Assembly (NCBI GenBank): GCA_965218775.1
Contig: CBDCLS010000006.1
Span: forward strand, 992,001 to 1,056,000
DNA from: CAUZIZ01 sp965218775
Lineage (GTDB): Bacteria; Acidobacteriota; UBA6911; RPQK01; JAJDTT01
Length of the DNA: 64,000 nucleotides
Reading direction: 5' to 3'
Position 1 is the first letter of the stretch; each line of letters begins with the position of its first letter. A program made the position numbers and the translations under genes. The notes beneath the pieces were generated by a model that was not told the DNA's origin, did no database searches, and worked only from the letters and a program-made list of their open reading frames with translations. Below are positions 24,449 through 33,073 of the stretch, piece by piece.

Positions 24449-25459
24449 GTGCTTCCCTGGGGTCGAGAACAGGTTACCTTCAAGCGCTTCATGGAGTACT
24501 GCCTTTACGATCCCCTCCGCGGCTACTACACCACCAGGTCGAAGATCTTTGGTCCGGAGGGTGACTTCTACACATCGCCATACACCCATCCGCTGTTCGC
24601 CGAAGTACTGGGAGACGCTCTTGCCACCTATCTGGCCGCTGTGGGCAGAGAAGGTGAACTTCACCTGGTAGAGTTGGGTTCCGGGGAGGGAATCCTGGGT
24701 GGAGGGGTGCTGAGACGTCTCGAGAATCACCATCCGGAGATTTCTGCACGGCTCAAGTATCTCCCAGTTGAAATAGGACGCTCCCAGCTCCCACAGGAGT
24801 TCCGAGGAGTGGTGTTTTCCAACGAGTTCTTCGACGCACTGCCGGTGCACCGCGTTCGGGTCACTGGTGGGGAACTCCGGGAAGTCTATGTTTGCTGTCA
24901 ATCCCGGGTTGAGGAGGTGGAGGGAGAGCTGTCCGACCCGCGGATCCTCGAATACATGCGATCAGGTTTCGCCGAGTGGAACGAGGGCTACGACTACGAG
25001 GTTAATCTGCGCATGGTGGAAACTCTGGAGGACCTGAATCGGCGTATCGAAAGCGGGTTTCTGCTGACGATTGACTACGGATACACTTGGGAAGACTACG
25101 CTGCTGTGGAGAGGAGGGGGGGCACTCTGATGTGTTATCACCGCCACCGGGCCCACCCAGACCCCTATGTCAATATTGGACAACAGGACATTACCGCCCA
25201 CGTCAACTTCGAGGTCCTGGGGAAGACGGGCGATCGGTTGGGCTGGCGCGGCTCCGACTTGAAGAGCCAGAGGCAGTTCCTCCGAGAGTGGGGACTGGAG
25301 GAGAGACTAGTGGAGAAGGAAAAAGCTGACGCCCTGAAGGCCGCGCAGCTTGAAGAGCTCTTGGGCCTGAAGAGGCTGCTTCTCCCTGGTGGTGTCTCAG
25401 ACGTCATGAAGGTCCTGGTGCAGTCGGTGCGTACTGACTCAGGCCGCCCGGGATTCTGA
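24449..25459 (+). CDS. MidA/NDUFAF7-family SAM-dependent methyltransferase
   Basis: 336 aa. The N-terminal VTFKRFMEYCLYDPLRGYY and GDFYTSPYTHPLFAEVLGD are the family signature. The SAM site is HLVELGSGEGILGGGVL, followed by VVFSNEFFDALPVHRV and GFLLTIDYGYTW. In eukaryotes the homologue methylates an Arg of a complex I subunit; the bacterial substrate is not established. The GTG at 24449 is the only start after an in-frame stop at 24443, so the protein lacks about 15-20 residues of the usual N-terminal helix. That may reflect the neighbouring repeat insertion. Confidence 0.83.
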   Translation: MLPWGREQVTFKRFMEYCLYDPLRGYYTTRSKIFGPEGDFYTSPYTHPLFAEVLGDALATYLAAVGREGELHLVELGSGEGILGGGVLRRLENHHPEISARLKYLPVEIGRSQLPQEFRGVVFSNEFFDALPVHRVRVTGGELREVYVCCQSRVEEVEGELSDPRILEYMRSGFAEWNEGYDYEVNLRMVETLEDLNRRIESGFLLTIDYGYTWEDYAAVERRGGTLMCYHRHRAHPDPYVNIGQQDITAHVNFEVLGKTGDRLGWRGSDLKSQRQFLREWGLEERLVEKEKADALKAAQLEELLGLKRLLLPGGVSDVMKVLVQSVRTDSGRPGF

Positions 25460-25552
25460 TAAACTGTGCGTCTATCCGGCGGATGAAGGGTTGCGGCGGC
25501 ATCCGGGCCGGTACCTTCAAAAGGGTAGTCCTTCTTGGAGGCAGCCGCGAAG

Positions 25553-25629
25553 TGGTGGGCGATACTGGATTCGAACCAGTGACCTCCGCCGTGTGAAGAC
25601 GGCGCTCTAACCAACTGAGCTAATCGCCC
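25553..25629 (-). tRNA. tRNA-Val (anticodon CAC)
   Basis: On the minus strand: acceptor GGGCGAT/ATCGCCC, D-stem GCTC/GAGC, anticodon stem CCGTC/GGCGG with loop TTCACAC (anticodon CAC, reading GUG), T-arm ACTGG-TTCGAAT-CCAGT, and encoded CCA. All stems pair, with one G-T in the anticodon stem. Confidence 0.95.
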
Positions 25630-25672
25630 AAAAAAGACGACCAATTGTAGAGAAGCCAAAGAGCTCGTGTCA

Positions 25673-26647
25673 ATGAAGGAACATCTGGATCTTGTTGTTG
25701 TGGGTGCTGGCCCTTCGGGCCTGGCCTGTGCGATCGAAGCGAAGAAAAGGAAGCTCAAATTCTGGGTCCTGGAAAAGGGATGCGTGGTTCACTCGATCTA
25801 TCGCTATCCTACCAACATGACCTTTTTTACGACGGCGGATCTGCTGGAGGTCGGGGACATTCCCATGATCGTATCCGCGGCAAAGCCGAGCCGTCTGGAC
25901 GGGCTCAAGTACTACCGGCGGGTGGTGGAGTACTATGATCTCCCCATCAGGGACTACGAACAGGTGCTTTCGGTGACAGGAAGGAACGGCGAGTTTCGAG
26001 TGCTCAGCAGGGACCGGCTGGATCAGGAGTGCGAGTATTCCTGCAGTAAGATAATTGTAGCCACAGGGTATTACGACAATCCGAATCTCCTGGATGTTCC
26101 AGGGGAGGACCTGGACAAGGTGAGCCACTACTATTCCGAGGCCCATCCCTATTTCGGCAAGAAGGTTGCCGTCGTGGGCGGAAACAACTCTGCAGCTGAG
26201 TCGGCCCTCGAGCTCTATCGTAGCGGAGCCGAGGTGACCGTGATCCATCGCGGCGAGGCGATGGGAAAGGCGATCAAGTATTGGGTGCTTCCCGATATCA
26301 ACAATCGGATCCAGAGGGGAGAGATTCAGGCTCTCTTTTCGAGCCACATCACAGAAATCCGAACTCGGGACATTGAAGTGGAAACCCCGGAAGGCATGAA
26401 GACGATTGAGAATGACTTTGTCCTGGCGATGACGGGATATCATCCGGATTCAGACTTCCTTCAAAAGATGGGGATTCAGACCGACCAGGACAACTTTGTT
26501 CCCCAGCATAATTCCGAGACCCTGGAGACGAACGTAGAGGGTATCTACCTGGCCGGATCGATTATTTCGGGAAAAATGACCAATCGAATCTTCATCGAGA
26601 ATGGCCGTTTCCACGGATCACAGATCTTCCAGCATTGGAACCTCTAG
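25673..26647 (+). CDS. ypdA: YpdA-family FAD/NAD(P)H disulfide reductase (putative bacillithiol disulfide reductase)
   Basis: 324 aa from ATG 25673; a GTG two codons earlier is possible. The FAD motif is VVVGAGPSGLACAIEA, the NAD(P)H motif AVVGGNNSAAESALELYRSG, and the C-terminal FAD motif NVEGIYLAGSI. The conserved Cys just after the FAD domain (EKGCVVHSIYRYP) is the one proposed to act in bacillithiol disulfide reduction. YpdA keeps bacillithiol reduced in Firmicutes, Bacteroidota and Acidobacteriota, so the organism may use this thiol. Its TAG stop is the left junction of a short hairpin element. Confidence 0.88.
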   Translation: MKEHLDLVVVGAGPSGLACAIEAKKRKLKFWVLEKGCVVHSIYRYPTNMTFFTTADLLEVGDIPMIVSAAKPSRLDGLKYYRRVVEYYDLPIRDYEQVLSVTGRNGEFRVLSRDRLDQECEYSCSKIIVATGYYDNPNLLDVPGEDLDKVSHYYSEAHPYFGKKVAVVGGNNSAAESALELYRSGAEVTVIHRGEAMGKAIKYWVLPDINNRIQRGEIQALFSSHITEIRTRDIEVETPEGMKTIENDFVLAMTGYHPDSDFLQKMGIQTDQDNFVPQHNSETLETNVEGIYLAGSIISGKMTNRIFIENGRFHGSQIFQHWNL

Positions 26648-26698
26648 GAGCCTGTCCGAGTAATGGTGCGCAACCCACACCGTTACTCGGACAGGCTC
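26648..26698. mobile_element. Minimal hairpin element (51 bp), deletion derivative of the 9288 family
   Basis: GAGCCTGTCCGAGTAATGGT and its complement ACCGTTACTCGGACAGGCTC meet almost directly at GCGCAACCCAC. Both sides carry CTAG (26644-26647 and 26699-26702), as at 9288. Only the terminal arms remain, and the shared core is lost. It is followed 10 bases later by der. Confidence 0.8.
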
Positions 26699-26711
26699 CT
26701 AGCCAGGCGCT

Positions 26712-28034
26712 ATGTTTCGAGTCGCAATCGTAGGAAGACCGAATGTAGGCAAGTCAACCCTATTCAATCGGTTGACTGGAACCCGCAAGGCGTTAGTAGG
26801 CAGCAGACCCGGCCTGACCCGAGACCGTCTCTCAGAGATAGCCACCTGGGACGGGAAGCAGTTCGAGGTGATTGATACCGGGGGGATCATTCCGGATGAG
26901 AAGCAGGAGATCCCGGAAAAAGTTCTGCAGCAGGCGGAAATCGCGATTGAAGAAGCGAACCTGATCCTTTTCGTCGTCGATGCCCGCCAGGGCATGACCC
27001 CCTTGGACCAGGAGCTGAGCACGCTTCTACGAACTCGGGGAAGAGATCCCCTATTAGTGATCAACAAGGTCGATGTCCCCCGTCTCGAAGCGGATGCTCT
27101 TCAGTTTCATGTTCTGGGGCTGGAGCATCTCTATCTGATTTCCGCCGATCACAATCTAGGATTGGGGCCTCTCCTGGATGACATCCTCCCGCAGGTGCCT
27201 GCATCCCAGGAGGACTCTGAAGCGGGGGCGATTCGGGTTGCCATCATCGGTCGCCCGAATGTTGGAAAGTCGTCACTTCTGAATCGCATTACCGGTCAGG
27301 AGCGGGTCATAGTGACCGCCACGCCGGGCACCACTCGGGATGCGGTCGACACCGATGTGACAATCGAGGGTGCTCCCTATCGCTTGATCGACACGGCCGG
27401 GATCAGGCGCAAAGGCAAGACGATCGAGATGGAGGAGAAGCTGAGCGTGGTCATGGCCCGCAAGGCCCTGGAGCGTTCGGATGTCGTGCTGCTGGTAGTG
27501 GAGGCATCCGAAGGGCCCCAAAAACTGGATGCCACCATCGGAGGCTACGCCGAGGAGGCCGGAGCTTCGATCATCCTGGTGGCGAACAAGTGTGATCTTG
27601 TCCCCACGGATACGGCCACCAGATCCGCAATGGAGCGTGCCTTCAGGGCGCGCTTTCGCTACCTGAGCTATGCTCCAATGGTCTTCGTGTCGGCCAAGAC
27701 CAATGAGAGGGTCCCGCAGATATTTCGGCTGGTCGAGAAGGCGTACCAGGGCAGAATGGTCCGAGTCCCTACGTCCGAGTTGAATCAGTACCTGGGGCGG
27801 GAGGTTCAATCTCAGCTATTGCCGGAAGGAAGCTCCAGGCGGCATCCTCTGAAATACGCCTGCCAGGTGGCGATGGGTCCTCCCACCTTCGTCCTCTTTA
27901 CGCGCACCCGCAAGCTTCATTTCTCAGCCCTCCGGTTCTTGAAGAATCGTCTGCGCCGGGCCTATGGTTTCTACGCCACGCCAATTCGAATTCTCTTGCG
28001 TGAGCCAGGGAAGCGCCGAGGATCATCGTCGTAG
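26712..28034 (+). CDS. der: Ribosome-biogenesis GTPase Der (EngA)
   Basis: 440 aa with the unique tandem pair of GTPase domains and a C-terminal KH-like domain. First domain: G1 GRPNVGKST, G3 DTGG, G4 NKVD. Second: G1 GRPNVGKSS, G3 DTAG in LIDTAGIRRKGK, G4 NKCD. It is essential for 50S subunit assembly. The start is ATG 26712, ten bases after the short hairpin element. That element would form the 5' leader if transcription starts upstream. Confidence 0.96.
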   Translation: MFRVAIVGRPNVGKSTLFNRLTGTRKALVGSRPGLTRDRLSEIATWDGKQFEVIDTGGIIPDEKQEIPEKVLQQAEIAIEEANLILFVVDARQGMTPLDQELSTLLRTRGRDPLLVINKVDVPRLEADALQFHVLGLEHLYLISADHNLGLGPLLDDILPQVPASQEDSEAGAIRVAIIGRPNVGKSSLLNRITGQERVIVTATPGTTRDAVDTDVTIEGAPYRLIDTAGIRRKGKTIEMEEKLSVVMARKALERSDVVLLVVEASEGPQKLDATIGGYAEEAGASIILVANKCDLVPTDTATRSAMERAFRARFRYLSYAPMVFVSAKTNERVPQIFRLVEKAYQGRMVRVPTSELNQYLGREVQSQLLPEGSSRRHPLKYACQVAMGPPTFVLFTRTRKLHFSALRFLKNRLRRAYGFYATPIRILLREPGKRRGSSS

Positions 28035-28067
28035 CCGCCGCAAACGATCGACTTTCATCCCGAACCA

Positions 28068-28250
28068 TTAGCCCGGATTTCTCATCGCCAGTCGTAGCGA
28101 GGCGGCGCAAGCGCCGTCCTGGCAAGGCTTGCGACCGAGGTCTCCGCAGTCGTACTCGTGCACTACGTCGAGGAGGCCGACCGAGCATAACACAGCCAGG
28201 GCGGATGATTGCGGCGCCGTAGTAGACTGGCGATGAGAAATGCGGGTTAG
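28068..28250 (-). mobile_element. 183-bp TIR element, copy 1
   Basis: Ends are CCCGGATTTCTCA and TGAGAAATGCGGG, flanked by the direct repeat TTAG (28068-28071 and 28247-28250), a 4-bp target duplication. In reverse complement it aligns over its whole length with 36307-36489. The interior is G+C-rich with CCTCCTCGACGTAGTGCACG and GGTCGCAAGCCTTGCCAGGA. No protein-coding capacity. Confidence 0.82.
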
Positions 28251-28252
28251 GG

Positions 28253-28385
28253 ATCCAACAGAGCCGCGAACGACTTGATCTGTTAGCACTATGAGCCCAA
28301 GTTCCGAGGAGAGAGCCGGGCAACAGCAGGATCTCGGCTGACCCCGGAAAAGTTTCTTTCGCGAATCATCTGGCTCGCAGCCGGG
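28253..28385 (-). repeat. Dispersed ~75-bp repeat, copy 4, with companion block
   Basis: 28253-28329 is the repeat on the minus strand (GTTGCCCGGCTCTCTCCTCG ... AAGTCGTTCGCGGCTCTGTT). 28343-28385 is the companion block AAGTTTCTTTCGCGAATCAT ... GGCTCGCAGCCGG. It abuts the 183-bp TIR element within 3 bp. Confidence 0.72.
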
Positions 28386-28394
28386 GGGGCGGAC

Positions 28395-29747
28395 TTAGCT
28401 GGGACGGAATTCGTTTTCCAGATCCTGGCGAAGGCGGGTTGCGGAGCTGTCCGCGGGTAGTCTTACATCGGCATAGGTCAGGAGCTGGTCCTTGGTAACT
28501 GGGTGGACTACGGTCGCTTCGGAGGCCAGTCCTATGGGAAGGAGTCTGGCTGATAGACTCTCAGGGGCGGGCACCAGCTTGCCGAAGACGCTGTAGCCGC
28601 CCTCGCCATCCAATATCTCACCGGACTTCAGATCGCGTTTGGCGCAGGCTGCCACGTCTGCCAGAAAGGTCATGGGAGACCCGGTGGGTTCCTGGCGCAG
28701 GCCAGCCATAGCCACGCTGATTCCCAGTTCCAGGCCGATCAGGTGATGGGAGCGATAGAGAGAGGAATATTGGCCAGTTTGGTCCTGGAGCAGGCCGTAC
28801 TGTCCGAAGCAGGCCTGTACATAGTCGCTAGGAGCCTTGAAGGTGACGTAGACTCCCCATCTCAGATCCTGTCCCAGAGAGGATCCGTCGCGATTGGTAG
28901 AAGCTACTACCTCAACGGTGCCACTGTGAGTCAGGATGCCGCCGTCGGATTCGGGTTTGAGGACATCGGCCAGACGATCCACCGACACGGGTGGGAAGCG
29001 CAGTCCGCCCCTTTGGGGTTTCAGTCCAGTCCCGTTGGCGACAGCGGCCATCTCGATCGCCGACTTGGTTCCATCCAGGAAGGAATTGTACATCTTGGCG
29101 TTGAAGCCCCCGGCTCTCACCTGCTCCGGTGTGAAGCCGTAGTCTTGGAAGACGGTATCCGGAGTCGAATAGGGGTATCGCTCCAGGTACTTAGTACCCT
29201 TGCCTGCGGCAGCCACTTCGAATCCACAGGTGCGGGCCCAGTCAACCAGCTCGCAGATCAGGGCCGGCTGATCTCCGTACGCCATGCTGTATACCACACC
29301 CGCCTGTTGGGCTCGCTTGCTCAGGATCGGTCCAACCAAGACATCCGCCTCAACTGTTACGAGCACCAGATGTCGCCCTGAATCGAACGCGCACAGTGCA
29401 TGTTGTGTGGCCGCTCCCGGACTTCCCGTAGATTCGACGACCACATCGACTTCGGCCCGAATGAGCTCCTCGGCCGACTCGGTAAGGGCGACCCTGCCGC
29501 TCGAGGCAAGGTCGTTGATCTCCTGGCTGGTCCCGGCCGGGTGCATCTGTTCTGAGGGCCAGCCTACCCGAAGCAGAGCGTTGCGGGAGTGTTCGATTCG
29601 CAGGTCCGCCACCCCCACCAGCTGGATGCCCTCGGTGAAACGAGCTTGTGCCAGGTACATCGAGCCAAACTTTCCCGCTCCGATCAATGCTACGCGTAGC
29701 GGCTTCCCAGACTCCGCACGCTGCTTCAGCTCCGCACTCAGATTCAC
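28395..29747 (-). CDS. Homoserine-dehydrogenase-like NAD(P)-binding protein with C-terminal SAF-like region
   Basis: 450 aa from GTG 29747, chosen because AAGGAGG lies five bases upstream. The N-terminal Rossmann motif is VALIGAGKFGSMYLAQA. The middle carries VVVESTGSPGAATQHAL and YGDQPALICELVDWA, and the C-terminus (LKSGEILDGEGGYSVFGKLVP ... LLPIGLASEATVV) reads like a SAF or antifreeze-type domain. Proteins of this build act on branched or oxidised sugars or act as oxidoisomerases; the exact reaction is unknown. It is divergent from a Gfo/Idh gene and near a polysaccharide lyase. Confidence 0.72.
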   Translation of the reverse strand: MNLSAELKQRAESGKPLRVALIGAGKFGSMYLAQARFTEGIQLVGVADLRIEHSRNALLRVGWPSEQMHPAGTSQEINDLASSGRVALTESAEELIRAEVDVVVESTGSPGAATQHALCAFDSGRHLVLVTVEADVLVGPILSKRAQQAGVVYSMAYGDQPALICELVDWARTCGFEVAAAGKGTKYLERYPYSTPDTVFQDYGFTPEQVRAGGFNAKMYNSFLDGTKSAIEMAAVANGTGLKPQRGGLRFPPVSVDRLADVLKPESDGGILTHSGTVEVVASTNRDGSSLGQDLRWGVYVTFKAPSDYVQACFGQYGLLQDQTGQYSSLYRSHHLIGLELGISVAMAGLRQEPTGSPMTFLADVAACAKRDLKSGEILDGEGGYSVFGKLVPAPESLSARLLPIGLASEATVVHPVTKDQLLTYADVRLPADSSATRLRQDLENEFRPS

Positions 29748-29889
29748 GGTGTCCTCCTTGGCGAATCGGCTAAAGGTACAGTCGTCTAGAGAGCGAAGAG
29801 GGCATTTTACCACGAGGATAGAGCTCGACCCGTCGATCCTCTACCTTTTGGAGACTGATTCGAATATTCTTTTGGCCGGAGGCGAAAAC

Positions 29890-30903
29890 GTGAGTGAAAA
29901 GCCAATCATTCGATGGGGAATTATCGGTGCTGGAGATATCGCTGAACGGGTAACAGCTCCTGCGATGGCGGCGGCGGCTCACAGTGAGTTGGTTGCCGTG
30001 ATGCGCCGCAATCGAACGGCGGCGGAAGAATTCGCGGGACGCCATGGGGCATCTCGTGCCTACGATCGTGTCGAGGGACTGCTCGGAGACCCCCAAATAG
30101 ACGCCGTGTATGTGGCCACGCCGGTTGAGCGTCACTGCCCAGATGTGTTGGCAGCCGCAGCCAGTGGAAAGCACATACTGTGTGAAAAGCCACTGGCGCT
30201 CAGCATCCTCGAGGGTGAAAGGATGCGTGAAGCCTGCAAGCAGGCAGATCTGTTGTTCATGACCTGCTACTATCAGCGCTTCAACGCGCGCCATCGCCGA
30301 ATCAAGGAGATCCTGGCGACGGGCGAGATTGGGCAAGTAACCTCGGTGCGGATGAACTTCTCGGGCCGCTCCCCCCAGCGCCCGGGGGCCTGGCGTCAGG
30401 ACCCCGCCCAATCGGGTGGCGGGGTCTACATCGATAATGGCAGCCACTGCATCGACCTGCTGCGGTTCTTCTTCGGCGAGATCACAGCGGTCGCAGCATT
30501 TGTGGCGACCCTGGTGGAAAGCTACTCTGTGGAGGATACTGTGTCCTCGGTATTGAGACTCTCCAATGGTGCTCAGGCGGTCGTCACCTGTCACTGGAGT
30601 ACAGGGGACCCGGACGAGCACCGCAATGCGATCATGGAGATTCTGGGTACGGACGGAGCTATTCTGTCTTCACCACAGCATGAGAAGTTTTCTCGCGGAC
30701 GCCTGGTCGTCGCCACGGCTTCGGGTGAGCGGACCTACAGTTTTGAGGAAAGTACCCACGTAAACTTGCTCGAGGAGTTCGCTGCTGCTGTGGCCGAAGG
30801 CCGACCTCCGGCCGTTGGCATAGAGGACGGAATTGCGGCGCAGCGGGTGGTAGAGGCGGTGTACGAGAGCTCCCGCAGCGGGCGGGTCGTATCGCTTCAG
30901 TAG
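29890..30903 (+). CDS. Gfo/Idh/MocA-family oxidoreductase
   Basis: 337 aa from GTG 29890 after GGAGG; a 202-codon upstream extension lies antisense to the neighbouring gene and is rejected. Rossmann motif GIIGAGDIAERV; catalytic CEKPLALS with its Lys; YYQRFNARHRRIKEIL; and the YIDNGSHCIDLLRFFFG helix with the active-site His. No export signal. It lies 81 bases upstream of the heparinase-like gene in the same direction, so it probably processes a sugar released by that enzyme. Confidence 0.88.
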   Translation: MSEKPIIRWGIIGAGDIAERVTAPAMAAAAHSELVAVMRRNRTAAEEFAGRHGASRAYDRVEGLLGDPQIDAVYVATPVERHCPDVLAAAASGKHILCEKPLALSILEGERMREACKQADLLFMTCYYQRFNARHRRIKEILATGEIGQVTSVRMNFSGRSPQRPGAWRQDPAQSGGGVYIDNGSHCIDLLRFFFGEITAVAAFVATLVESYSVEDTVSSVLRLSNGAQAVVTCHWSTGDPDEHRNAIMEILGTDGAILSSPQHEKFSRGRLVVATASGERTYSFEESTHVNLLEEFAAAVAEGRPPAVGIEDGIAAQRVVEAVYESSRSGRVVSLQ

Positions 30904-30984
30904 AGGTCAGGTTGGAGATCTTATTCCTGCGAACTTGCGTGGGGACGCTTGAGAACCCAATACACGATGTGAGGTGAAACGGAT

Positions 30985-33027
30985 ATGTTACTGACTGCGG
31001 ATTGGCTTGCTGAATTCCAATCACGTGTGGGTAGTGCTGCCTTCGCCCAGGCGCGGAGGTCGTTGGCAGAAGAGGCTGATGGTTACCGCGCCTTTCTTCC
31101 CGACCTCCCGGAGAGGCAGGCGGGCTACTATCACGAATTCTTCTGTCCTGATCACGCCGTCGAACTGATCTTTGATCCGCGCAAGCCCTCACACCACGTT
31201 TGTCCGCAGGACGGCACTGTTTTCTCAGGAGAGCCCTTCGATAGCGCCTGGCGTTGGTCGGTCAATGATAGGCTGAGTGATGCTGCCTTGAGATTGGCAG
31301 TCCACTCAATTCTCCCTGCCGGGGATGAGGCAGGGGCGCCTGGGAAGGCCTCCAGCGACCGCAGCGTCGTTCGGTACATCCTGGAAGGCTATGCAGACCG
31401 CTATCGGACAATGCCTCCCGCACCCGAGGAGCATGGCAACCATCCGGGAGTAGTGACCTGGTCAGGACTCGATGAGTCGGTCTGGATTATTCGTTTGGCC
31501 TGGGCTCATGCGATCGTCGAAGATTCGCTTTCAGCCGACCTCAATTGGCATATTCGGGAGAACTTGTTGCGGCCGGCCTCGGACCACCTTTTCCGTGTCC
31601 TCTACCCGGGAATTCACAACGCGACGAACTGGAACAATGCCGCCATCATCACGCTGTCGTTGGCGCTGGAGGATACGGAGCGACTCCAGCAGGTGTTGGA
31701 AGGTCCCGACGGTCTCCATGCCCAACTGAGAGAAGGTGTGGGATCGGACGGATTCTGGTGGGAGGGATCGCTCAGCTACCACTACTACACCCTTGCCGCC
31801 TTGGTCTGGACGGTGCGCGCCCTGCGCTCGAGTGGCCACGGTTTCGAAGACAACGGAACCCTGCTCAACATGCTGCGGGCCCCAATTTTTCAGGCTTTCC
31901 CGGATCTGACTCTACCCGCGATCAACGATTGCTGGAGCTTCATAAGACTGACCGGGCGGGTCGGACACGGCATCCCTTCATCTGCCGAGTTCTACGAAAC
32001 CGCCTGGGCCTGGTACGGTGAACCGGAATTTGCTTGGGTTCTGAACCAGAACGGCCCTCTGCAGACACGCTCTGGGCTGGAGGTGCTGCTTGATGGCGTC
32101 GAGGAGATACCAGAAGCGGCCGAGCCTGTTTTTGAAGGGTCACATATGGTGGACTCGGGAGTGGTGATTTTCCGCGGCAGTGGACCACGAAAGCATCAGA
32201 GCTATCTCCTCCTGAAGGCCGGGCCGGACGGAGGTGTTCATGGCCATCCCGATCAATTGGGCATTCAGCTTTTCGTCCAGGGGGAACGTCTCACCTCCGA
32301 TTTGGGGACCCCCGGGTATGGCATCGACCTCAACGAGTCCTGGTATCGTCAGACCGCGAGCCACAGCACCGTCACCCTTGATGGCCGCTCCCAGCCTCCG
32401 GCGGTGGGTCAGGTCCGCACTTTTCGAACGGGTCCTGGGTTTGGAGTCGTTGATGGGGTAGTGGCCTGGGACGAAGGCGACTATGCTGGAGTCCGTTTGC
32501 GCCGCATCCTCTTGTGGCGAGAGCCCTACTTTGTCGATGTCTTCGACGTCGAGTGTGGCGACTCGCGCTGCGCTGACTGGATCTATCACAATCGCGGCAA
32601 TCTGGTGGAGCAGCCTGCAGGCCAGCGCCGACTAGACGCCCTGAATGGTGAGGGCGGATTTGCTCACTTCAACGAGGTCGTTCGTCTAGGGCAGAATGGA
32701 GACAATCGCCTGGTGTGGGAAAGGGGAAAGGCCCGACTCGAGTTCTACTGGCCGCAGCACCAAGATGTCGAGGTGATGGTGGGTACGGCGCCATCGAATC
32801 CCGCTTCAGAGACACTGTCGGTCCTGATTCGTCGCCTCACGTCCTCGAGGTCAAGATTTCTGGGACTGTTTGTTCCGGGGCAGGCTCGAGGTGCATCGTC
32901 GATCCTCGGTTCGCCTCGCTGGGAGATGGACGGAGAAACCTGCAGACTGACAGTGGAGACCTCGCAAGGGACCGATCTCTGGCTGATTGGTGCCGACCCC
33001 GCGGCCGCGCAGCTCTTGACTCCCTAG
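30985..33027 (+). CDS. Heparinase II/III-like polysaccharide lyase
   Basis: 680 aa. The N-terminal part (about residues 1-340) is an alpha/alpha-toroid like alginate and heparin lyases, with HNATNWNNAAIITLSLALED and GSDGFWWEGSLSYHYYTLAAL. The C-terminal part (about 380-600) is the beta-sandwich heparinase II/III domain with the conserved GPDGGVHGHPDQLGIQLF. Candidate catalytic residues are the Asn/Tyr/His in these blocks. It cuts uronic-acid-containing chains by beta-elimination, with specificity (alginate, heparinoid or other) not readable. No clear signal peptide, so it may act on imported oligosaccharides. Confidence 0.82.
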   Translation: MLLTADWLAEFQSRVGSAAFAQARRSLAEEADGYRAFLPDLPERQAGYYHEFFCPDHAVELIFDPRKPSHHVCPQDGTVFSGEPFDSAWRWSVNDRLSDAALRLAVHSILPAGDEAGAPGKASSDRSVVRYILEGYADRYRTMPPAPEEHGNHPGVVTWSGLDESVWIIRLAWAHAIVEDSLSADLNWHIRENLLRPASDHLFRVLYPGIHNATNWNNAAIITLSLALEDTERLQQVLEGPDGLHAQLREGVGSDGFWWEGSLSYHYYTLAALVWTVRALRSSGHGFEDNGTLLNMLRAPIFQAFPDLTLPAINDCWSFIRLTGRVGHGIPSSAEFYETAWAWYGEPEFAWVLNQNGPLQTRSGLEVLLDGVEEIPEAAEPVFEGSHMVDSGVVIFRGSGPRKHQSYLLLKAGPDGGVHGHPDQLGIQLFVQGERLTSDLGTPGYGIDLNESWYRQTASHSTVTLDGRSQPPAVGQVRTFRTGPGFGVVDGVVAWDEGDYAGVRLRRILLWREPYFVDVFDVECGDSRCADWIYHNRGNLVEQPAGQRRLDALNGEGGFAHFNEVVRLGQNGDNRLVWERGKARLEFYWPQHQDVEVMVGTAPSNPASETLSVLIRRLTSSRSRFLGLFVPGQARGASSILGSPRWEMDGETCRLTVETSQGTDLWLIGADPAAAQLLTP

Positions 33028-33073
33028 CCGGCTAGGAATAGAGACTGGCCTTAGTACACTGGTTAATGTGTGC

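Noticed and set aside
25165..25758. Minus-strand open frame of 197 codons
   Set aside because: It runs through the tRNA-Val gene and the end of the methyltransferase gene.
29284..29889. 202-codon N-terminal extension of the Gfo/Idh gene at 29890
   Set aside because: It lies antisense to the SAF-type dehydrogenase; the Rossmann motif begins just after GTG 29890, which has a ribosome site.
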